Source: Gambelia wislizenii (Eukaryota > Chordata > Lepidosauria > Squamata > Crotaphytidae). Taken from it: DNA of 64,000 nt. A program made the translations under genes and the position numbers. The stretch spans positions 111,732,309 to 111,796,308 of the forward strand of contig JAUMIR010000002.1 of the NCBI GenBank assembly GCA_030847615.1, given 5' to 3'. Of the stretch, positions 57,301 to 63,511 are shown one piece after another; the first letter of the stretch is position 1; every line of letters starts with the position of its first letter. The notes beneath the pieces were generated by a model. That model worked only from the letters and a program-made list of their open reading frames with translations. It was not told the DNA's origin and made no database searches.

Positions 57301-60300
57301 ACCATCAATTAAACAGTTTATGGACATCTTCTCCCTTCCTGAAATGATGCTGCTTTCATCAGTGACTGATTATTTCATGACTCATAATATTGAGTATGAC
57401 CAAGTTCACCTTTACAAGGATATCAGTGTGAGTACAACAGTTTTTAGGGCATCTTTGAAAGCTATCTCACCCAATGTCTTAACCTGAGTTTTGCTTGGAC
57501 CAAGCATATGGTATCATTGCTAATGGAGAAAAAAAAGGAGAAGTAGTTCTTTTTTTTAAATGAGCAGAAATTATAATTAACATCTGTGTTTAACATCTGC
57601 ATTGTGATAGTAGTCACGTGGAACATATTTGAAATTGTTGCCAAGGGACAGGAGGAGCCTCCTGGCCAGCCGCTGGTTGCAGAGATGGAAGATGAGGGCT
57701 GCTCTTCGCTGTTCTGGCTTCATCTTACCTTCTCTGGCTGGGCTGCTCCTTCTCTCATGCCTGTCCTGAACCCTCCAAAGCCCACTAGGCGGATAGGCAT
57801 GAGAAAAGGAGCAGCCCAACCTGGGAAGGCGAGATGAAGCCAGAGCTGTGAAGAGCTACCCTCCTTTTCCTTCTCTGCAACCAGCGGCTTGCCAGGCAAC
57901 TCCTCCCATCCCTTTGCAGCCACAATCAGAGGCCACTGCTGCTGGGATGGGTGAAGGGTGAGCGGCTCTCATCCTCTTCTTCACAGTGGCTACCCTCCTT
58001 GTTGTCTCCGGGTGCTGCCGGGTTCCCATTGCCTTCCTTGCCCCTGCTGCACAAAACAATAACATGGCCGCCATCTTGATTTGCTGCCATGTGAACATCA
58101 TAGCAGAGAGCTTCACAGCCTATTGTTTTTTAACAAAACACCGTGGGAACAAAATAATGCTGTGAATTGCCTCTAATGCGTAGGCATGTGCATTCTTTCT
58201 TCTCGTCTAGACAAGCCCTAATGATGCTATGCAATAGTATGGATTGTCATAACCTATTAAAATAAGTTGATGCACGCATGTAACCAATCTGATCTTTCAG
58301 AGTTGTGACCTTTAGGATGAAGCAGCATCTAATAGCATGTTAAGATCTGGAGATACAGATCATCATGCTGTGGGATAGGATGTGTCCCTGTTGTTGTACC
58401 AGCAAACAGATACAAGGTATATAATGAAATAGGTTACTCAGGAACTACAGTGCAGGCTTATGGGACAAAATATATTGTGTGCTGGCAGACATGCAGGCTT
58501 TGCTTGATAGTGTACGTTCAGGTCTAACCCACAAAGCAAAGCTTGTGTACATTCCTGCTTGGTCACCAGCTCCTGTAGTTTGTCTCTCTTCTTTTATTTA
58601 GGCACTTGTTTGTTCTAAAAAATCCTGGAGCAAAGTAAAAGAGACTCTTAGGAAAGCTTAAGCAATTGAATCTTCACTCCACACACTTGAAATTGTGACT
58701 CTTATAACTGATAACTCTCACTTGAGATATGTTGATTTTATCAGAAAGCACACTCTGAATTTCCTCTGCCACAAAGAGCCAACGTGGGCACTTTGTCTTT
58801 GCTGCATCCTAGCTGTTTGTTTTACTCCATGTTGTCAGTGAGAAGCAGCTGGTACTTAAAATATTCATGGTGATCCTGAGAGTTTCTTGGAGTATTTAAA
58901 ACCTTTTCATGAAAAGGAGAAAGTGTGTACACACTGTACTTAGCAAAGGGTCAAAATTAACTGTGGATATTATAATGTCATTATACACATCAGTTGTATG
59001 ATCACATTTGGAATATAGTGTGTAATCTTGGTTGCTACATTTCAGGAAGGATATTGTAGACTTGTAGGACATCAGTAAATTTTTTCTCTCAGGAAAAATT
59101 ACAATATTTGGGCTGTTTAGTTAGAAAAGCAGATAAAAGGAATATATACCTTGGCAGCCAGAAGAAGACTAGGGCTTGGAAAGGAACTAGATAAGATCCT
59201 GAAGTTTAAAGATATATCATTAATTACTAAAGTTAGGATTGTCCATGCCATCATATTTCATTTCTGTGTATGGTTGTGAAAGCTAGACAGTGAGGAAAGC
59301 TGATAGGAAGAAAATAAACTCATTTGAAATGTGGTACTGCAGAAGATGTCTACAGATATTGTGGACTGCTAAAAAGACAAATAAATGTGTCTAGAGCAAA
59401 TCAAGCCTGAACAATCCCTAGAAGCCAAGATGACTAAACTGAGACTATCATACTATGGCCATATCATGAGAAAACAAGACTCACTAGAAAAGACAAAATT
59501 GCTTGGTAAGGTAGAAGGCAGTAGGAAGAGGAGGAGGAGGAGGAAGAAGAAGAAGAAGAAGAAGAAGAAGAAGAAGAAGAAGAAGAAATTCTTAGCCACC
59601 TCGATCCATGGATCGAGGCAGAGAATAACAACAGATTAACATATAACATCTGTTAAAAAACACATTTATTAAAATATACAACATCAGTTTACAAGAACAA
59701 ATAAGATAAATACCTATTAAAACAATCTATATTTACAATTCATAATTTAAAATTCACAGTTTAAAAATCATCTGGATAGGCCTACCAGAAGAGACTGGTC
59801 TTTAATGCAGTTTTAAATTCAGACAGTGTATTCAGCTATCAGATCTCTTCTGGCAGGTTGTTCCATAGTCTAGGGGCAGCTGACAAACCACATTCCAGGT
59901 AGATAGACTCAATCAAGGAAGCTACGCCCAAGTCTGTAAAAAAGGCTGTTGAGGAGCAGAGTGACTTGAAGTCTCTCATTCATAGGGCCTCCATTAATCG
60001 GCTTGACAACAGATAACAACAAACTAGTCACTAGGAATAGTGCTTTATCCTCGCGGGCTTCCCATGGGCATCTGGCTGGCTAATCTATGTATTAGAATGC
60101 TGATCTAACTGGACCTTTTTGGGGGCTAGCTCCAGCAGGGAGCCTTCTCATGTTCTTACATAGCACATTTGTTATATTCCTATATATCTCCTGGTGTACT
60201 TCAGAAGCAGTGAATAGATATGCAGAGAGCTAACTTGTCCTTTGTCCTTGGTAAATGTCACTGTTTATCCTGGGGTAATCTATGCCAGGTGGTTGTTGTT

Positions 60301-61626
60301 GTTGCAAGACACTTTAGAATATGAACTTGTGTCCCAGGTATCCTTGCACAAACAGAAGGCATTTCCCTTCCTACAAAGTGCCCTCCAAATTCCAGTTTCT
60401 TTCTTCCAGTGTACACCAATCGAGAAGCTCACTGCACACATAAGTGACATTGTGGGAGCCATGAAGAAGGCAGCAGAAAAGCCTAGAGGGACCAAGAGAG
60501 TTCTGTTTCTGCACTTTATGGACTGAAATCAATTTACTTTTTATTTGATTTAGCTTGTAATGATCTAAGTACACCTGCAGAGATACAATATATTTAGTGG
60601 ATTTGTAGGGAAACAGCTCACTCTTTGGTTTACCTTCAGTCCACAAATATACTGACCTGGAATAGACTATACTGGAAAAGATCTAATCACAGATCTTCTA
60701 CATCATGTGTCAAGCTCTGTTTCTTGATGGTTACCCTGTAAAATGTTATATACGTTGATGGTGCTGTATAAAACACAATACCAGGTTTAAGACTGATACA
60801 TAACTATTCTTTCCTATTTTAGGATGCCATTAAAGATGTCCATGTGAAAGGAATGATGTACAAATGGATTGAAAAGGACATGGGTCAGTTCAGCCTTAAA
60901 GTTTGATGCAAAATTTTGAATAGTAATGCACAGTGTCTGGCATCTTATGGTTCTAGACTGGAGGAGGGAACATTTTTCTTTTCAAGGGCTAGGTGGCAGC
61001 AGTCAGTAGCGCCAAAACAATACGGAGATGCCATACACACACACAGACACCCCCCCCCCGCACACTAAGATCACCTTCCCCATGCAGCATTTAGATTTAG
61101 GAAAAAAAAAAAAGCTGCTGGCTATCTACAGCAGGAAGCTGTCTTTAAAGCCTAATTAGAGGGGGCTGTTTTCAGGAGCAAGTGGTCATATGCTGTAAGT
61201 GGAGGTTTGTCTTGTTCTTTCCTAGCTACGAACCTTCACACACCCCTTTGCAAATGAAGCTATCATGCACTGCAATGCTGCTACATGAAAAGTCACTTTT
61301 CATTGGTTCCATGGTGCTATGCTTTTCATGCCTAATTTATGGAGGGACTGGGGCAAAGAAGGCAGGGTGTGGACTCACAGACATGGCTATGTTGGTTTCC
61401 CACCCAAGCTTTGGATTAATAGTTTTGTATCACCAGAATATAATTTACCTAAGAATTTTTTTATTTTTTCCATTGTATCGTACATAGTTCTGCATTATGT
61501 TTAGCTTCACCGGTTTCTTACAGAAAAATATATTCTTCATGGAGATGAAACTTATGCTGTCCTAAATCGCCTGGTTAACCACAAGAAAAAACTCTTTCTT
61601 ATCACAAACAGTCCCTTTACCTTTGT
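29983..61626 (+). CDS. NT5DC2: NT5DC2, exons 1-8 (gene continues past the window)
   Basis: NT5DC2 is a HAD-superfamily protein of the cytosolic 5'-nucleotidase domain family; its substrate is not settled. The join 29,983-30,370, 36,267-36,451, 38,572-38,646, 43,694-43,749, 44,789-44,882, 57,299-57,427, 60,823-60,883, 61,524-61,626 reads 363 residues in one frame with every junction phase-consistent. HAD motif I D-Y-D-Y-T is at residues 162-166 and motif II I-T-N-S at 356-359. Assignment to NT5DC2 rather than NT5DC3 rests on [19 protein letters not shown] and [16 protein letters not shown], remembered as NT5DC2-specific, and on the N-terminal YLWARYHEM word. Human continues D-K-G-M-R-H-M; that exon is not in the window. 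Introns are 5.9, 2.1, 5.0, 1.0, 12.4, 3.4 and 0.6 kb and contain nearly all the repeats to the right. Confidence 0.95.
30415..30720 (+). mobile_element. L2-type LINE 3' remnant in NT5DC2 intron 1
   Basis: The plus strand can be read [17 protein letters not shown], the standard C-terminal word of L2-clade LINEs (compare [17 protein letters not shown] at 42,970), then AT-rich sequence. Decayed, 5' truncated. Confidence 0.6.
30841..31062. repeat. Palindromic MITE (hAT-like)
   Basis: TIRs GGCTGCATCTGCACTGC (30,841) and GCAGTGCAGATGCAGCC (to 31,062). Inner arms around GGCTCAATGCTATGGGATTC and its reverse near 30,990-31,010. Nearly a complete hairpin of about 220 nt. Confidence 0.85.
31733..32224 (+). 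mobile_element. Non-autonomous Helitron
   Basis: Begins TCTATATATATAATTCTC after an A and ends CTAG before a T (32,221-32,224 / 32,225), the Helitron A|T target rule. Eight bases before CTAG is a hairpin GGCGTA-TAG-TACGCC (32,198-32,212), as in the Helitron 3' terminus. No terminal inverted repeats. Inside are three CCAAT/ATTGG motifs (31,781, 31,805, 31,828), a GC box (31,841), and a 20-bp tandem repeat of GGGGCAGAATGAGYGGGGGA type (31,950-32,110). About 490 bp, no RepHel ORF. Confidence 0.8.
32225..32895. other. NT5DC2 intron 1, no recognised feature
   Basis: Non-coding AT-rich sequence without recognised repeat. Confidence 0.45.
32896..33090 (+). mobile_element. CR1 3' end, decayed
   Basis: AAGTCTTTAAACAGAGGTTG, GGGGTTGGATTAGATGGTCC and TTCCAATTCTATCGTTCTG are the diverged 3' terminal words of CR1, in plus orientation. 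Confidence 0.75.
33290..33450 (+). mobile_element. L2-type LINE fragment
   Basis: A decayed match to the L2 C-terminal word F-K-V-L-x-L-x-x-K-A-L-N/H-G-L ([13 protein letters not shown] region, 33,375-33,415). Confidence 0.4.
33528..33625 (-). mobile_element. Sauria-SINE/BovB tail fragment
   Basis: TTGTTGTGTGCCTTCAGGTC and GTGGCTTTCTTGGTAAGAT are the reverse complement of the tail seen at 34,200-34,255. Degraded head missing. Confidence 0.55.
34046..34255 (+). mobile_element. Sauria-SINE-like element, copy 2
   Basis: Head AGAGCCAGCATGATGTAGTG with the B-box-like GTTCAAATCCCC, then CTGAACAAATCTTGGCAAGA and the BovB-type tail GGAAATGACTTGAAGGCACC with a CAACAGCAACAAA end. Confidence 0.8.
34256..35196. 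other. NT5DC2 intron 1, no recognised feature
   Basis: Non-coding. Nothing recognised. Confidence 0.4.
35197..35580. repeat. GC-rich purine/CCT repeat block
   Basis: Three imperfect units of roughly 70-80 bp combine a GAGGAGGAAGAGG-type purine stretch, CATCC(T)CCCTTCC and a GTGGCGGCAGCAGC-type segment. All six frames are fairly open because of composition (ORFs 35,214-35,627); they are low-complexity Pro/Ser/Glu strings, not a gene. Confidence 0.45.
35581..36266. other. NT5DC2 intron 1, 3' end
   Basis: Non-coding up to the exon 2 acceptor. No repeat recognised. Confidence 0.45.
36267..36451 (+). CDS. NT5DC2: NT5DC2 exon 2 (HAD motif I)
   Basis: The acceptor is CTTTTTCCAG. Encodes residues 130-191 starting [13 protein letters not shown], through [10 protein letters not shown] (nucleophile Asp162, acid/base Asp164). 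The donor is AAG/GTATCA, phase 0. Confidence 0.96.
36452..37344. other. NT5DC2 intron 2, with a CR1 3' terminus
   Basis: Mostly unrecognised. At 37,262-37,320 GGGTTGGACCTGATAGCCC and CCAACTCTATGATTCTAT are a plus-strand CR1 3' end of minimal length. Confidence 0.55.
37345..37565 (+). mobile_element. tRNA-derived SINE
   Basis: Pol III A box in TGGCACAGTGGTTAAATGCC (37,363-37,382) and B box in GAGTTCAATCCC (37,407-37,418), then a non-tRNA body and a LINE-like 3' end AAACCGCTTAGGGAATGC ... AAGCGGTATATAAAT. The head differs from the Sauria-SINE copies, so it is a second SINE family. Confidence 0.75.
37566..38571. other. NT5DC2 intron 2, remaining part
   Basis: Non-coding. At 38,040-38,122 CCTTGAGTGCCATTTG and GAAAGGTGTGGTATAAAT resemble the 3' end of an L2-type LINE. 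Confidence 0.4.
38572..38646 (+). CDS. NT5DC2: NT5DC2 exon 3
   Basis: Acceptor ATGTTTTGCAG, donor AAA/GTAAGT. 25 codons, residues 192-216, [10 protein letters not shown] then [13 protein letters not shown]. Phase 0 on both sides. Confidence 0.96.
38647..39290. other. NT5DC2 intron 3, 5' part
   Basis: Non-coding, nothing recognised. Confidence 0.45.
39291..39541. mobile_element. Tigger-like MITE
   Basis: TIRs CAGTAGGACCCCCGTATCC (39,291) and GGGGGCCTACTG (to 39,541), with TA on both sides (39,289-39,290 and 39,542-39,543). 251 bp, AT-rich core. A different Tigger-like group from the GTTGTCCC-ended elements. Confidence 0.85.
39897..40072 (+). mobile_element. Tc1/mariner element, 5' end
   Basis: After TA the element starts CAGTCATGTGAAAAAGAAAG and contains TCAGGACATAATAACAATAA and CACATGACATATTACACCAT. 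From memory these are the 5' end of a Tc1 family widespread in fish, lampreys, frogs and squamates. It is cut off at 40,073 where L2 begins; no transposase ORF. Confidence 0.65.
40942..42628 (-). mobile_element. L1 insertion inside the L2
   Basis: A 5'-truncated, minus-strand L1 with a poly(A) tail (T run on the plus strand at 40,942-40,960), a 3' UTR to 41,495 and an open ORF2 C-terminus. Flanked by an exact 11-bp target duplication CATCCCATTTG (40,931-40,941 and 42,629-42,639). Perfect duplication and the long intact frame mark it as the youngest L1 in the window. Confidence 0.95.
41496..42602 (-). pseudogene. L1 ORF2 C-terminal part, open but 5' truncated
   Basis: 368 codons without a stop from 42,602 to 41,496; the frame is open to the truncation point near 42,628. 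It contains the L1 thumb/C-terminal region ([34 protein letters not shown]) and the cysteine motif [16 protein letters not shown] near residues 243-258. RT catalytic residues lie in the missing part, so no activity is expected. Confidence 0.95.
43524..43612 (-). mobile_element. CR1 3' terminus
   Basis: CATAGAATCATAGAGTTGG, GGGCCATCCAGTCCAACCCC and CAGGAATACACAATCAAA: reverse of the CR1 3' end, extremely 5' truncated. Confidence 0.85.
43694..43749 (+). CDS. NT5DC2: NT5DC2 exon 4
   Basis: Acceptor TATCTTTCAG, residues 217-234, [18 protein letters not shown] plus two bases, donor CA/GTGAGT. The split codon with exon 5 gives Gln235 (Arg in human). Confidence 0.95.
43750..44788. other. NT5DC2 intron 4
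   Basis: No repeat or exon recognised. Confidence 0.45.
44789..44882 (+). CDS. NT5DC2: NT5DC2 exon 5
   Basis: The acceptor is TTGTTTTTAG at 44,788; the next AG two bases on would put the reading into a stop, so 44,789 is the start. Residues 235-266, [31 protein letters not shown]. Donor AAG/GTACAG. Confidence 0.95.
45114..45914. mobile_element. Non-autonomous hAT element
   Basis: Ends CAGGGTTTCTCAACC (45,114) and GGTTGAGAAAGGCTG (to 45,914) fit the Charlie-type hAT terminal repeat. The 8-bp flanks GCCTAGCC and CCCTAGCT agree in 6 of 8 positions, as expected of a decayed hAT target duplication. About 800 bp, no transposase-like ORF. Confidence 0.75.
46380..46609. mobile_element. Short Tigger-like MITE with GTTGTCCC ends
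   Basis: CAGTTGTCCCTCCACATTCAC ... GCGAATGTGAAGGGACAACTA flanked by TA (46,378-46,379 and 46,610-46,611). 230 bp, ordinary AT-rich core with the repeated word ATTCACRGATTT. Shares ends with the GC-rich elements at 6,031 and 62,415 but has no minisatellite. Confidence 0.88.
46612..47095. other. NT5DC2 intron 5, no recognised feature
   Basis: Non-coding, AT-rich. Confidence 0.45.
47096..47857 (-). mobile_element. CR1 3' part, nearly intact ORF2 C-terminus
   Basis: The minus strand reads [24 protein letters not shown], then a 173-codon open frame 47,694-47,173 ([20 protein letters not shown] ... [17 protein letters not shown]). One frameshift separates the two frames. 3' end at 47,096. Confidence 0.92.
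48238..48480 (-). mobile_element. LINE 3' end with (ATT)n tail
   Basis: An (AAT)n/(ATT)n tract at 48,238-48,274 is followed by TATTTATACCCCGCCCCTCTGC and AATCGGGGCAGCTTCC, the reverse of a common squamate CR1/L2-type 3' end (reads GGGGCGGGGTATAAATA on the minus strand). Confidence 0.65.
48481..51335. other. NT5DC2 intron 5, middle part
   Basis: No exon seen. A pyrimidine-rich block covers 50,415-50,580 (TTTCCTTTCC words, then (CT)n at 50,561-50,580) and a (C)n run lies at 51,080-51,092. Confidence 0.45.
51336..51665 (+). mobile_element. L1 ORF2 C-terminal fragment
   Basis: Plus strand: [38 protein letters not shown] and the cysteine motif [18 protein letters not shown], ending K-K-Y-W-K-K-I-H at 51,665, where another LINE is inserted. 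Confidence 0.88.
51666..52250 (-). mobile_element. Non-LTR retrotransposon 3' end (copy 2)
   Basis: The same family and the same 3' terminus (CTCTCTGGCTTTTCTTC) as 21,815. The minus-strand frame 52,173-51,859 ([40 protein letters not shown]) is more than 90% identical to copy 1 by inspection. The frame is broken near 51,859 by a small deletion, so the zinc-finger tail is shifted. Confidence 0.8.
52251..55019. other. NT5DC2 intron 5, unrecognised
   Basis: No exons or recognised repeats; CA/TG-rich words near 52,840-52,862. Confidence 0.4.
55020..55516. mobile_element. Tc1/mariner-type MITE with ATTTTCCGGCATATAAG ends
   Basis: CTGTATTTTCCGGCATATAAG (55,020) and CTTATATGCTGGAAAATACGG (to 55,516) are inverted repeats flanked by TA (55,018-55,019; 55,517-55,518). 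GTCGTCTTATA words recur at 55,083, 55,102 and 55,488. The core holds three imperfect repeats of GGGAAG(C/G)(G/A)(C/T)(A/G)GAGG-GTGGCTGG type, about 80-90 bp apart. Confidence 0.85.
55570..55897 (+). mobile_element. BovB (RTE) LINE 3' end
   Basis: Plus strand: [52 protein letters not shown], the C-terminus of BovB ORF2. The tail GGTGGCCATAAGTTGAAGTGG ... AACAACAACAAA is the sequence shared with the Sauria SINEs. Confidence 0.85.
55898..57298. other. NT5DC2 intron 5, 3' end
   Basis: No recognised feature before the exon 6 acceptor. Confidence 0.45.
57299..57427 (+). CDS. NT5DC2: NT5DC2 exon 6
   Basis: Acceptor CCTTTGGGCAG, 43 codons, residues 267-309, [16 protein letters not shown] through [12 protein letters not shown]. 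Donor AGT/GTGAGT. Confidence 0.96.
57640..57925. repeat. Long imperfect inverted repeat
   Basis: 57,640-57,760 pairs with 57,790-57,920: GGAGCCTCCTGGCCAGCCGC against GCGGCTTGCCAGGCAACTCC, and GGCTGGGCTGCTCCTTCTCT against AGAAAAGGAGCAGCCCAACC. The center is near 57,775. It lies in NT5DC2 intron 6 and could form a hairpin of well over 100 bp in the pre-mRNA. It is probably a foldback DNA element; ends not determined. Confidence 0.8.
57926..58970. other. NT5DC2 intron 6, unrecognised
   Basis: GC-rich to about 58,060 (possibly part of the foldback element), then AT-rich. No exon. Confidence 0.4.
58975..59215 (+). mobile_element. Ancient CR1 fragment
   Basis: Decayed plus-strand reading [19 protein letters not shown] matches the CR1 word [19 protein letters not shown]. 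Several stops. Confidence 0.6.
59528..59587. repeat. (GGA)n(GAA)n triplet tract
   Basis: A few GGA/GAG repeats followed by about 15 GAA (AAG/AGA) units, on the sense strand of NT5DC2 intron 6. It creates spurious poly-Lys and poly-Ser ORFs. Confidence 0.95.
59590..59900 (-). mobile_element. Repeat inserted in BovB, unassigned
   Basis: Contains ACACATTTATTAAAATATAC, CTGGTCTTTAATGCAG and GTTGTTCCATAGTCTAGGGG. The last two resemble the ending of L2/CR1-like elements in reverse. It separates two BovB parts that are contiguous in the copy at 55,570. Confidence 0.5.
60030..60822. other. NT5DC2 intron 6, 3' end, with an orphan ORF
   Basis: A protein-like open stretch 60,416-60,526 ([20 protein letters not shown], then [21 protein letters not shown]) follows an acceptor-like TTTCTTTCTTCCAG. 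I recognise no family. See findings. The rest is non-coding. Confidence 0.35.
60823..60883 (+). CDS. NT5DC2: NT5DC2 exon 7
   Basis: Acceptor CCTATTTTAG, residues 310-329, [20 protein letters not shown] plus one base. The donor ATGG/GTCAGT has a C at +3 and is the weakest of the gene. Phase 1 fits exon 8 (Glu330). Confidence 0.94.
60884..61523. other. NT5DC2 intron 7
   Basis: (CA)n followed by a C run at 61,035-61,060 and an A run at 61,099-61,111. No repeat family recognised. Confidence 0.5.
61524..61626 (+). CDS. NT5DC2: NT5DC2 exon 8 (HAD motif II)
   Basis: Acceptor GTTTCTTACAG, residues 330-363, [20 protein letters not shown] then [13 protein letters not shown] plus GT of a valine codon; donor GT/GTGAGT. 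Motif II (I-T-N-S) holds the HAD Thr/Ser phosphate-binding residue. Confidence 0.96.
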
Positions 61627-61960
61627 GTGAGTATGCTCTCTTATACATACATTTTGATCAAACAATTTTCATGTTAAGTGATGATAAATGTGCTGATAAT
61701 AAATGTTCAGGGACAGTTTATAGTAAATTCTCTGTGTTAACATTTTTTTTTATTGTGAAAAGAGTGGGCTTTGATAAAGAATTGTATAATGCTATGGAAC
61801 TGCGAAGACAGCAGCTACCAGAACTAGATGTTAGTAGCAGATCAAGCAATGCAAAGATGCATTTGAAAACTGATAGCAATTGTACATAAGTACACAATCC
61901 TTCCCTTCCCAAGACACAGCTTTGTTTCTTGTGTTGTTCTGCCTTGATGTGCATAGAAAC
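61627..61960. other. NT5DC2 intron 8, 5' part, with an in-frame orphan ORF
   Basis: From 61,763 an open stretch V-G-F-D-K-E-L-Y-N-A-M-E-L-R-R-Q-Q-L-P-E-L-D runs to a TAA at about 61,887-61,889. Splicing exon 8 to the AG at 61,761-61,762 would keep the frame. It is not the normal NT5DC2 sequence. See findings. Confidence 0.35.
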
Positions 61961-62047
61961 ATATGCATTGTTTCAATTGGCTACTCCCACTTTGGGAGAA
62001 AGGAGGCATATAAATTAACTGACTGACTGACTGACTAAATAAATAAA
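61961..62047 (+). mobile_element. L2-type LINE 3' terminus
   Basis: CACTTTGGGAGAAAGGAGGC, ATATAAATTAACTGACTGAC and an (AAAT)n end match the layout of the L2 3' end at 43,205-43,280 (TTTGGGAGAAAGATGGCATA). Confidence 0.65.
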
Positions 62048-62414
62048 GCAGCTTACCAGGACATTATGGGGAAATGGGAGATCTGTGTCCCAAGCACAAT
62101 GTTAGTATTAATCTGTTTGAGTGTATGTGAATAGACTGAAACCATCAGATTTATAATCTGCTTTCTTTTGTAGCCATTGGTGATGGAAAAAGTTATCCAT
62201 CCCTACCTGCACAAGAACCAAAGATGCTACTCTGTTGCTATTGTTCTAGGCTGGAAGAGTCTCCTCTCTCTCTTGGAGAGTCCTTTATCCCACAAATTGC
62301 TTACCAAGTTCCTAAGAGCACCACCTAAGATACTTTAAGAAGAGCCAGCAAAAAAGTGCTAAAGGCCTCTTCAAATGTAATTTGGTGACAAATGCATGTT
62401 GGCCATCGCATGTA

Positions 62415-63509
62415 CAGTCGTCCCTTCACATTCGCGGGGGTTCCGTTCCGCGGACCCCCGCGAATGTGAAAAATCCGCGAATAACTTCACCCCTCCCCCT
62501 CCCTCCCCAGGCCTTCGCGGGGCCTTCTTAGGCCCCGCGGAGGCCTCACCGGCCCTCCCTCCCACCCTCCCCGGGCCTTCACGGGGCCTTCCTAGGCCCC
62601 GCGGAGGCCTCACCGGCCCTCCCTCCCACCCTCCCCGGGCCTTCGCGGGGCCTTCCTAGGCCCCGCGGAGGCCTCACCGGCCCTCCCTCCCACCCTCCCC
62701 GGGCCTTCGCGGGGCCTTCCTAGGCCCCGTGGAGGCCTCACCGGCTCTCCCTCCCACCCTCCCCGGGCCTTCGCGGGGCCTTCCTAGGCCCCGCGGAGGC
62801 CTCACCGGCTCTCCCTCCCACCCTCCCCGGGCCTTCGCGGGGCCTTCCTAGGCCCCGCGGAGGCCTCACCGGGCCTCCCTCCCACCCTCCCAGGGCCTCC
62901 CTCCCACCCTCCCCAGGCCTTCGCGGGGCCTTCCTAGGCCCCGCGGAGGCCTCACCGGGCCTCCCTCCCACCCTCCCCGGGCCTTCGCGGGGCCTTCCTA
63001 GGCCCCGCGGAGGCCTCACCGGGCCTCCCTCCCACCCTCTCAGGGCCTCCCTCCCACCCTCCCCAGGCCTTCGCGGGGCCTTCCTAGGCCCCGCGGAGGC
63101 CTCACCGGCCCTCCCTCCCACCCTCCCCGGGCCTTCGCGGGGCCTTCCTAGGCCCCGCGGAGGCCTCACCGGCTCTCCCTCCCACCCTCCCCAGGCCTTC
63201 GCGGGGCCTTCCTAGGCCCCGCGGAGGCCTCACCGGCCCTCCCTCCCACCCTCCCCAGGCCTTCGCGGGGCCTTCCTAGGCCCCGCGGAGGCCTCACCGG
63301 GCCTCCCTCCCTCCCTCCCCAGGCCTTCGCGGGGCCTCCGGAGGGCCTCCGGGCGTCCCGCGAAGGCCTCCCCACCCCTCCCCAGGTCTTTTCACGGGGC
63401 CTCTGGAGGCCCCGTGTCGCGGTTTTGGGGGGGCCCCGGGGGGGCCCTCCCAAAACCGCGAATAACCGAAACCGCGAATGTCAAGTTCGCGAATGTGGAG
63501 GGACAACTG
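62415..63509. mobile_element. Tigger-like TIR element carrying a 64-bp minisatellite
   Basis: CAGTCGTCCCTTCACATTCG (62,415) and CGAATGTGGAGGGACAACTG (to 63,509) with TA on both sides (62,413-62,414; 63,510-63,511). Near the left end GCGGGGGTTCCGTTCCGCGG is followed by an inverted TIR-like copy (CGCGAATGTGAAAAATCCGC). The core (62,511 to about 63,330) is a GC-rich tandem array. No transposase. Confidence 0.92.
62511..63340. repeat. 64-bp GC-rich hairpin minisatellite, 13 units
   Basis: The word GCCTTCG(A)CGGGGCC begins at 62,511, 62,575, 62,639, 62,703, 62,767, 62,831, 62,917, 62,981, 63,067, 63,131, 63,195, 63,259 and 63,323. Ten intervals are exactly 64 and two are 86 (64 plus a 22-bp internal repeat of the CCTCCCTCCCACCCTCC segment). 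Each unit contains arms GGCCTTCGCGGGGCC and GGCCCCGCGGAGGCC around TTCCTA, pairing at 14 of 15 positions. ORFs on either strand here are artefacts. Confidence 0.95.
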
Positions 63510-63511
63510 TA

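Larger units (their letters stand above)
59220..60025 (+). mobile_element. BovB LINE 3' end, interrupted
   Basis: Plus-strand ORF2 C-terminus ([19 protein letters not shown], then G-K-V-E-G-S-R-K-R) runs to 59,530, is broken by a GGA/GAA tract and another repeat (59,531-59,900), and resumes at about 59,905 with AGACTCAATCAAGGAAGCTAC through to the BovB tail near 60,020. Confidence 0.8.

Noticed and set aside
57586..58116. ORFs near NT5DC2 exon 6 on both strands
   Set aside because: They come from the arms of the inverted repeat and are mirror images of each other.
59385..59649. Poly-Lys and poly-Ser proteins
   Set aside because: Products of the GAA tract inside a BovB remnant.
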